Assembly (NCBI RefSeq): GCF_001955535.1
Contig: NZ_MPVN01000010.1
Span: 41,519-105,518 of the forward strand
DNA: 64,000 nt
Direction: 5' to 3'
From: Paenibacillus sp. FSL H7-0326
Lineage (GTDB): Bacteria; Bacillota; Bacilli; Paenibacillales; Paenibacillaceae
Position 1 is the stretch's first letter. Each line of letters begins with the position of its first letter. This document shows, one piece after another, positions 58,329-64,000 of this stretch. Position numbers and translations under genes: made by a program. The notes below the pieces were generated by a model. That model made no database searches. It was not told the DNA's origin and saw only the letters and a list, made by a program, of their open reading frames with translations.

Positions 58329-58369
58329 AAACCTGGTCTTTATTCATAAGACTAGGTTTTTCTTTTTTT
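58329..58369 (+). terminator. YceI gene terminator
   Basis: AACCTGGTCTT pairs with AAGACTAGGTT around TATTCAT, followed by TTTTCTTTTTT. Confidence 0.88.
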
Positions 58370-58413
58370 ATAGTGAGAGAAATCCTGAATTGGTTAGAAA
58401 AATAAAAAGTTAG

Positions 58414-58437
58414 TGCAACGTTATGCAAACGGTTGCA
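58414..58437 (+). promoter_or_regulatory. Overlapping cre/LacI-family operators upstream of pulA
   Basis: TGCAAACGGTTGCA (58424-58437) matches the CcpA consensus TGNAANCGNTNNCA fully and is also like MalR-type LacI-family operators. TGCAACGTTATGCA (58414-58427) overlaps it by 4 bp. Both lie about 180 bp before the pullulanase start. The rest of 58370-58617 shows no gene. Confidence 0.65.
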
Positions 58438-58617
58438 TTTACCCTGATTTCAATTTATATTGAAGATGTTCATTTTCAATGGGTTTGGGAAATACCTATT
58501 AGTTGAAATGAGTTATGAAAATGGAGTCAGTTGCAGACATCGTTTAATTAGACAGCTCGTTTTTTGGTTAATTCCAGCTTAGCAGCAAGATTAGATAACG
58601 AACCGGAGGCTCATAAT

Positions 58618-60765
58618 ATGATCGAACAAAATCAGTTGAACGTACATAAAACTAAGCATTCCACAGCTTCAGACAATCAAGTCGATTGGAAGCAATTTGA
58701 TGAGCAATATGCATACAGCGGCGATGACTTAGGCGCCCATTATCATCATGGTTCTGTAACGCTGAAATTATGGGCTCCAGTTGCCTCTGAAGTTAAAGTG
58801 AGTCTATTCCATCCGAATGATGATACGAAGCTCGCCGGTCAATTTACGCTTGTCCAGGGAGAACGGGGTATTTGGAGTTTGGTTCTATCACCGGATGATC
58901 TATCTGCAGATGACCTTCACGGTTATTTTTATCAATATGAAGTTACAAATCAGGGTGTCACCAAAAAGGTGCTTGATCCCTATGCCAGATCCATGGCCCC
59001 ATCACGAGTGGATACCAAGGGCGATCCAGGTGAGGACGGCGACCTTATTGGCAAGGCGGCTATTGTAGATTTGGAACGAACTCGTGTCGCTGATCTGAGC
59101 TTTGCTTCTATTAAAGGATACAACAAAAGAGTAGACGCCATCATTTGGGAAATTCATATCCGTGATTTTACCTCTGATCCTCAGATTGAAGGGGAGTTGT
59201 CTGCAAGATGGGGGACCTACAGAGCTTTTGAGGACAAATTAGCTTACATTAAGTCGCTGGGAGTGACCCATGTTCAGCTGCTGCCTGTTATGGCTTGGTA
59301 TTTAGGGAATGAGCTGAAGATGGGAGAGAGAGAGCTTCACTATTCTGCCCTCGACAATGAATATAACTGGGGCTATGACCCGCACAATTATTTTTCACCA
59401 GATGGGGCGTATTCCGAGAATCCTGCTGACCCCGAGCTTCGCATCAAGGAGCTGAAGTCACTCATCCATGCCATTCACGAGGCCGGAATGGGTGTTATCC
59501 TCGATGTCGTATACACGCACATGGCACTCCCGGAGTTCCTGAATGATATTGTACCCGGTTATTATGCCTGGCAGAATGCCAAGGGAGAATTTATCGGGGG
59601 CTTCGGCAATAATCTGGCGACAGATCGGAAGATGGCAGAGAAGCTGATGGTGGATTCGGTCAAATACTGGTTTAGTGAGTATAAAATCGATGGTCTGCGC
59701 TGGGATATGATGGGAGATGCCACGTACCCTGCTGTGCAGAAGGCATATAATGAAGCAGCTAAAATCAACCCTCAAGCACTATTTATCGGTGAAGGATGGC
59801 GTACCTTTGCAGGAGATGAATCCGATCCGGCTTTGAAGGGCCTTGCTGCAGATCAGGACTGGATGGACAAGACAGACGATGTCGGTGTTTTCTCAGATGA
59901 AATCCGCAATGAGCTGAAGTCGGGTTTTGGAAATGAGGGGGAACCCCGTTTTCTAACAGGCGGGCCAAGAGATATCGAACTCATCTTCAACAACATAAAG
60001 GCACAGCCCTCCAATATCCCGGCAGATAGTCCGGGGGATGTGGTTCAATATATTGAAGCGCACGACAATTTAACGCTCTATGATGTAATTGCGATCTCAA
60101 CAGATAAAGATCCAGAGATTCCTAAGGACGATCGGGAAATTCATCAGCGGATTCGGCTGGGACATGTGCTTGTGCTGACTTCTCAGGGAACGGTGTTCCT
60201 GCATGCAGGCCAGGAGTATGGAAGAACGAAGCAATGGAAGGCAGAGGGTATACCGGAGCATAAATTCCATGAGTTTACGTCCACCGGAGATAAGATCCAC
60301 TATTATATTAATGATTCTCACGACTCAACGGATGCCGTCAACATGTTCGAGTGGGCAAAAGTCACAGATGAAGAGCAATACCCGGTAAATATCGAGACCC
60401 GCAAGCATCTTCAAGGGCTGATAGAACTCAGGAAGGCTTCAGATGCATTCCGTTTGGGCAGCATGGAGCTGATCGACCGCAATGTAACACGAATAAATAC
60501 ACCGGATATTCAAAAAACAGATCTTGTCATCGCATACAGCTGTCTTTCAAGTGATGAGCGTGAATGCTATCATGTGTTTGTAAATGCGGACAAGAAGTCA
60601 AGGAAGCTCAGATTACAACAGGACTTCACTTCATGTGAAGTTGTTGTAGACCAAACACGTGCAGGAGTCAGCCAGCTGGATCATCCGACTGGAGTGAAGC
60701 TCACGGCAGATACGATTATTCTGGAGCCTCTGACGGCTGTTATCTTAAAGGAGAAGAAGAGCTGA
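58618..60765 (+). CDS. pulA: Pullulanase, type I (GH13)
   Basis: A 715-residue debranching enzyme cleaving alpha-1,6 links in pullulan and glycogen. ATG 58618 follows CGGAGG; the frame extends upstream to 58564 without a ribosome binding site. An N-terminal CBM48-like domain (VTLKLWAPVASEVKVSLF) precedes the GH13 barrel. The pullulanase signature YNWGYDPHNYF is present; the catalytic nucleophile is in DGLRWDMMGD, the acid in FIGEGWRT and the third Asp in YIEAHDN. No signal peptide is seen, so it acts inside the cell on imported maltodextrins or glycogen. Confidence 0.95.
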   Translation: MIEQNQLNVHKTKHSTASDNQVDWKQFDEQYAYSGDDLGAHYHHGSVTLKLWAPVASEVKVSLFHPNDDTKLAGQFTLVQGERGIWSLVLSPDDLSADDLHGYFYQYEVTNQGVTKKVLDPYARSMAPSRVDTKGDPGEDGDLIGKAAIVDLERTRVADLSFASIKGYNKRVDAIIWEIHIRDFTSDPQIEGELSARWGTYRAFEDKLAYIKSLGVTHVQLLPVMAWYLGNELKMGERELHYSALDNEYNWGYDPHNYFSPDGAYSENPADPELRIKELKSLIHAIHEAGMGVILDVVYTHMALPEFLNDIVPGYYAWQNAKGEFIGGFGNNLATDRKMAEKLMVDSVKYWFSEYKIDGLRWDMMGDATYPAVQKAYNEAAKINPQALFIGEGWRTFAGDESDPALKGLAADQDWMDKTDDVGVFSDEIRNELKSGFGNEGEPRFLTGGPRDIELIFNNIKAQPSNIPADSPGDVVQYIEAHDNLTLYDVIAISTDKDPEIPKDDREIHQRIRLGHVLVLTSQGTVFLHAGQEYGRTKQWKAEGIPEHKFHEFTSTGDKIHYYINDSHDSTDAVNMFEWAKVTDEEQYPVNIETRKHLQGLIELRKASDAFRLGSMELIDRNVTRINTPDIQKTDLVIAYSCLSSDERECYHVFVNADKKSRKLRLQQDFTSCEVVVDQTRAGVSQLDHPTGVKLTADTIILEPLTAVILKEKKS

Positions 60766-60848
60766 GCTTGCAGAGAGGATAGAGGAATACCATAAGGGAT
60801 CTCGTATTTATAGTTTAAAACACTTCATTTGAAAAGGGGATTATCACG

Positions 60849-61778
60849 ATGCATGATCTTTCGTCTGAATCTGTCCGCCTTAACTTTGGAAAATACGAGA
60901 TCCCGGCTGATCTGCAGCTGCTTCTTTCTATAGAAGAAGAATTCCGGGAGGTGCATCCTCGGGGCTTGGATTTTGGCATGGGGCTCATCCCTGAACTAGG
61001 CAGCTTTCGTTACTTATGTACACCCTCAGATGTTATTGTATTTGGCTCCAATGGCTGTGATGGTATTCACTATGGCTATTTGACTGATTTCGGTGAGGTG
61101 GAGAGCTTGGATCAGGCACCGATCGTCTGCATCAGCCCTATGGATTTTGGAGATACGAATAAACTGATTGCCCGCAGCTTTAGAGATTTTCTAAGCATCG
61201 CTCTTACGGATAGTGCTCTGTTCTATAATCGTTTTGAGAGTGAGGATGCATACAGAACGCAGGTTAAGATTTGGGAAGAAGAAGCTTTGGCTTCACCGTA
61301 TGGCTATACACCGGAAGAAGAGAAGCTAAGGAAGGAGCTGCATGAGAAGCTTCGGAAGGTTTTTGATCTTCCTGTGATCGAGAACCCTTTTGCTTACATT
61401 AAAGAAATACAGGCTGAACGTGCTGCTAGTGCTGTCGTCCTCACACAAGACACTCTCCATATCTTAACGAATCCATTGGAGAAGCCGGAACTAGCTGAGG
61501 AGGAGCTGCGACTTATACAGCAAGTAGATCCAGAGAGTGAAGAAGAGGTGCAAAACTCACTTGACCAATGCAGTCTTTCAGGAGCACTCGCAATCATTCG
61601 AAATGTAGAACGAAGTGCGATGTATGAGACAAGAAAAGTAGCACAGCAGTATTTGCGCAGCAAGGGATATGAAGATGAGGCACATAGGGCAGGAGTTTCT
61701 ATTCAAGGCCATGAGCCGATTGAATCGACGCACACTATATTAGGTACTATGACCGTACGTGGAAATATTGAGACTTAA
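60849..61778 (+). CDS. SMI1/KNR4 (SUKH)-like protein
   Basis: A 309-residue cytoplasmic protein with AAAAGGGG before the ATG. The N-terminal 130 residues have the SUKH pattern: LLLSIEEEFREVHPRGLDFG, then TPSDVIVFGSNGCDGIHYGYL and FRDFLSIAL. The C-terminal half is helical, highly charged and unassigned. SUKH proteins are often immunity proteins in polymorphic toxin systems, but no toxin gene is near. It follows pulA by 83 bp. Confidence 0.65.
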   Translation: MHDLSSESVRLNFGKYEIPADLQLLLSIEEEFREVHPRGLDFGMGLIPELGSFRYLCTPSDVIVFGSNGCDGIHYGYLTDFGEVESLDQAPIVCISPMDFGDTNKLIARSFRDFLSIALTDSALFYNRFESEDAYRTQVKIWEEEALASPYGYTPEEEKLRKELHEKLRKVFDLPVIENPFAYIKEIQAERAASAVVLTQDTLHILTNPLEKPELAEEELRLIQQVDPESEEEVQNSLDQCSLSGALAIIRNVERSAMYETRKVAQQYLRSKGYEDEAHRAGVSIQGHEPIESTHTILGTMTVRGNIET

Positions 61779-61788
61779 TTAATGAATT

Positions 61789-61819
61789 CCGAGCAGGCCG
61801 AGCCTGACTCGGTTTTTTT
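61789..61819 (+). terminator. Terminator of the SUKH-like gene
   Basis: CCGAGCAGGC pairs with GCCTGACTCGG (one bulge) around CGA, followed by TTTTTTT. Confidence 0.88.
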
Positions 61820-61920
61820 ATAAGAAGTACTGTAGACAAACATTGAAGCTGCAAGCTAGGAAGTTGATTTAGCTATTTAGCCACAAAAAGAACTCCATTT
61901 CTTTTAATGGAAATTGATGG

Positions 61921-61977
61921 TTGACTATTACATAACCGTTGGTTATATTATAACCAGAGGTTACAAACCAGTGGTTA
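61921..61977 (+). promoter_or_regulatory. TetR operon promoter with three TAACC-N3-GGTTA operators
   Basis: TTGACT (61921-61926), 17 bp, TATATT (61944-61949). Operators: TAACCGTTGGTTA (61933-61945) overlapping the spacer and -10, TAACCAGAGGTTA (61951-61963) and AAACCAGTGGTTA (61965-61977). The last ends 19 bp before the start codon. Confidence 0.8.
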
Positions 61978-61996
61978 CTTACAAGGAGAGTTCTTA

Positions 61997-62629
61997 ATGG
62001 CAGGAAACAGGCAAGAAATTCGTTCTGAGGAAACAAAACGGGTCATTTTGGCCATGGCAGCTGAGCTTTTCTCGAAACGTGGCTTTGATATGGTGTCGAT
62101 GAGAGAGATTGCAAGAGCAGCAGGCTGCTCACATACAACGATTTATATCTACTTCAAAGATAAACAAGCGCTGCTTCACGAATTATCTGTACCACCTTTG
62201 GAGCGTTTAAAGTCGAATATGCTTCTGGCACTTGATGATACGAGTATGAGTTCTAAAGAGAGGCTTATAGAAGTGAGCTGGCGTTTTATTGAATTCTGTT
62301 TGCATCATCGCAACATGCACACGATATTTTTCGGAACCAATACAGAGAGGGTGGATATCGAGCCAGAGCTTCCGCTTAATAAACTGCGCAATGAACTTTT
62401 TAATCTATTTAAAAGAGCTCTTGGAGACATCTATCAGCTTGAAGAACTAAGTGAGGTATTGTTGTCCTTTTCTAGAATATATTTTTATATGCTGCACGGG
62501 ATCGTGGGAACCTATCATCAATCAAGCGAGACAGCTGAGGAATTATCAGCGAGACTCTTGCCTACATTTAAGGAATCATTTGAGATCGTATTATTGGGCT
62601 TTACCGAGAAGCTAAAATCAAGGAGGTAA
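61997..62629 (+). CDS. TetR/AcrR-family regulator
   Basis: A 210-residue repressor with CAAGGAGAG before the ATG. The HTH is FSKRGFDMVSMREIARAAGC, then SHTTIYIYFKDKQALLHEL (residues 25-64). The C-terminal ligand domain is helical, with a Phe/Met-rich stretch. It is the first gene of an operon with an MBL hydrolase 4 bp downstream. Three matching palindromes in its own promoter indicate autorepression. Confidence 0.93.
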   Translation: MAGNRQEIRSEETKRVILAMAAELFSKRGFDMVSMREIARAAGCSHTTIYIYFKDKQALLHELSVPPLERLKSNMLLALDDTSMSSKERLIEVSWRFIEFCLHHRNMHTIFFGTNTERVDIEPELPLNKLRNELFNLFKRALGDIYQLEELSEVLLSFSRIYFYMLHGIVGTYHQSSETAEELSARLLPTFKESFEIVLLGFTEKLKSRR

Positions 62630-62633
62630 GACA

Positions 62634-63314
62634 ATGAAAATAGAGCGAGTCTCCGAGCATATTTGGGCATTGAAGACGTGGATGCTGTTTCCGGTGCGCG
62701 TATGGATTGTAGCAGAAGAGGATGGAGTGACTCTCGTGGATGCCGGAGTGGGTTCCATGGCAAAAGGAATACTGAAGTTCGTTGAGCAACTGGGAGCAGG
62801 ACCGATTCGGCAGATTGTACTTACTCATGGACATTCCGATCATGTCGGCTCCGTGACTTCAATAAGAGAACATCATCAGGTCCCTGTTTATGTGCATCCT
62901 GTTGAGATCCCCTATATGGAAGGAGATATAGCCTACCCTCGTCGAAAAAAAGCTGCCGCCTCACTGCCTAAGCAGCTCGCAACTCCTCTTTCAGTGGATC
63001 AGGACGGCAGGATTGAGAGTGTGTGCTCATTAAAGTGTTATCATACACCTGGGCATTCTCCAGGACATGTCGTTTACTATCATGAGAAGGATGGAGTTCT
63101 GCTCGCAGGTGATCTATTTACATCTAAGAAAGGCAGGTTGAATCGCCCGATGCCCATGTTTACAGCTGATATGCAGGAAGCTGTGCGAAGCAGCCGTGTA
63201 GTCAAAGAGCTGAAGCCACGCAGAGTAGAGGTATGTCACGGCAAACCTGTCTTTAGCGCGGCAGATCATCTGGATGAGTATATGCGGATAATGAGTTCAT
63301 CTCTATCATTATAG
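62634..63314 (+). CDS. MBL-fold metallo-hydrolase
   Basis: A 226-residue enzyme with CAAGGAGGT before the ATG. Metal-binding residues are THGHSDHVGS (near residue 65), HTPGHSPGH (near 138), Asp in LLAGDLF and His in EVCHGKPV, a full beta-lactamase-fold set. It is the only other gene in the TetR operon, so it probably degrades or modifies the TetR ligand or a related toxic compound; this is inference. Confidence 0.92.
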   Translation: MKIERVSEHIWALKTWMLFPVRVWIVAEEDGVTLVDAGVGSMAKGILKFVEQLGAGPIRQIVLTHGHSDHVGSVTSIREHHQVPVYVHPVEIPYMEGDIAYPRRKKAAASLPKQLATPLSVDQDGRIESVCSLKCYHTPGHSPGHVVYYHEKDGVLLAGDLFTSKKGRLNRPMPMFTADMQEAVRSSRVVKELKPRRVEVCHGKPVFSAADHLDEYMRIMSSSLSL

Positions 63315-63330
63315 AACTACAAACAAGCTT

Positions 63331-63356
63331 GCCTGTCACTTAGACAGGTTTTTTGT
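63331..63356 (+). terminator. Terminator of the TetR-MBL operon
   Basis: GCCTGTC pairs with GACAGG around ACTTA, followed by TTTTTT. Confidence 0.88.
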
Positions 63357-63430
63357 TTATAGTGAGTCTTCATCGAGGGATGAGTTTAATAGAAGAGAGA
63401 TTAGCAATTAAATTTTTCTTAAAAAAAGTG

Positions 63431-63459
63431 TTGCATAATTTTTATGTGCATGGTATATT
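63431..63459 (+). promoter_or_regulatory. rRNA operon promoter P1
   Basis: TTGCAT, 17 bp, TATATT, with an A+T-rich UP-element-like stretch just upstream (63411-63428). Confidence 0.75.
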
Positions 63460-63547
63460 CTAATTCCGGCCAAGAAATAAGCCGTTTCAAACAAGAACAT
63501 GGCAAGTAAGCTTCGATCAGAAGTCAAAAAAACTTTTAAAAAAAAGC

Positions 63548-63576
63548 TTGCATTTCGAAACCGTACATGATATGAT
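63548..63576 (+). promoter_or_regulatory. rRNA operon promoter P2
   Basis: TTGCAT, 17 bp, TATGAT, preceded by A-runs (63526-63545) typical of an UP element. It is 117 bp after P1, the usual tandem arrangement. Confidence 0.82.
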
Positions 63577-63584
63577 ATAAAAGT

Positions 63585-63775
63585 TGCTGACGACGAGAGT
63601 TGAAACGCAACGAAGTTGATCTTTGAAAACTGAACAACGAGTGAGCAGAATTTTGTAACTACAAAATTCTAAACGCGAGGTTATGGTACAAGTCGTCAGA
63701 CGGTATGATAACCGAGCAAAATAAAGAGAACATTACGTTCTCGTCAGTTTTTCTAATTGAGCTTAATCGCTCTCT
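63585..63775 (+). other. rRNA leader with antitermination and processing signals
   Basis: ATCTTTGAAAACTGAACAAC (from 63618) resembles the boxA-like antitermination region of Firmicute rRNA leaders. AGAATTTTGT-AACT-ACAAAATTCT (63648-63671 region) is a perfect 10-bp hairpin, and GAGAAC...GTTCTC near 63726-63743 is another; both could be processing sites. Confidence 0.6.
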
Positions 63776-64000
63776 TTTTTGGAGAGTTTGATCCTGGCTC
63801 AGGACGAACGCTGGCGGCGTGCCTAATACATGCAAGTCGAGCGGAGTCAATGAGAAGCTTGCTTCTCTGAGACTTAGCGGCGGACGGGTGAGTAACACGT
63901 AGGTAACCTGCCCATAAGACTGGGATAACTACCGGAAACGGTAGCTAATACCGGATAGGTTCTTCTCTCGCATGGGAGGGGAAAGAAAGACGGAGCAATC
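63776..64000 (+). rRNA. 16S ribosomal RNA, 5' part (truncated by window end)
   Basis: AGAGTTTGATCCTGGCTCAG at 63783 is the universal 5' region, placing the mature end about 7 bases earlier. GGCGGCGTGCCTAATACATG and GGCGGACGGGTGAGTAACAC follow. The variable loop TCAATGAGAAGCTTGCTTCT and the rest fit Paenibacillus. About 225 of roughly 1550 bases are present. Confidence 0.98.

Overview
The window comes from a Paenibacillus-like member of the Bacillales. The evidence is the 5' end of a 16S rRNA gene at the right edge, AAGGAGG-type ribosome binding sites with frequent TTG/GTG starts, a Spo0E-family phosphatase, YesM/YesN-type two-component genes beside a sugar-type lipoprotein, and a tmRNA with a GKQQNNYAFAA tag. 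Most genes sit in short operons separated by clear intrinsic terminators.

Layout. 1-7.6 kb: an aminosugar-type import and catabolic operon (end of a solute-binding protein, two ABC permeases, TIM-barrel isomerase, two Gfo/Idh/MocA oxidoreductases, NagB-like and NagA-like enzymes). 7.7-8.9 kb: smpB and ssrA. 8.9-18.2 kb: an accessory stretch, visibly richer in A+T for much of its length. It has a second diverged copy of the tmRNA 3' end plus terminator, two decayed copies of one small gene, a truncated copy of an amidase gene, an AbrB-type antitoxin with a frameshifted Doc toxin, a frameshifted HTH gene and several orphan secreted or membrane proteins. 18.5-25.8 kb: a LysR pair, then a lipoprotein/YesM/YesN set behind an unexplained structured leader. 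25.9-33.4 kb: hydrolases, XapX, amidohydrolase, ring-cleaving dioxygenase, GAPDH homologue and MFS transporter; two divergent promoter regions here share a CTATA-N5-TATAG palindrome. 33.9-39.1 kb: an acid-sugar operon (PdxA2, DtnK, KdgT-type permease, PrpR-like regulator). 39.2-43.2 kb: an XRE regulator with three TACAC-N5-GTGTA palindromes upstream, a Spo0E-like protein and a domain-swapped GH3 enzyme. 43.5-47.9 kb: pcp, an ECF sigma/anti-sigma pair and a soluble chemoreceptor. 48-51.8 kb: a LytS/LytTR system with an OFA-family transporter. 51.9-58.3 kb: uridine kinase, 3-hydroxyisobutyrate dehydrogenase-like enzyme, nitroreductase, an OmpR-type two-component system and YceI. 58.4-63.3 kb: cytoplasmic pullulanase, a SUKH-like protein and a TetR/MBL operon. 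63.4-64 kb: an rRNA operon with two TTGCAT promoters and a truncated 16S gene.

I see no CRISPR array, intact transposase, integrase or tRNA gene. The strongest leads are the probable three-step D-threonate/D-erythronate operon whose activator has lost the GAFTGA loop; the structured leader at 20371-20490; the shared palindrome at 26.7 and 32.4 kb; the LytS/LytTR-OFA locus with spaced LytTR-like boxes; and the duplicated tmRNA tail with its decayed neighbours. Functions come from reading motifs by eye; no database search was run.
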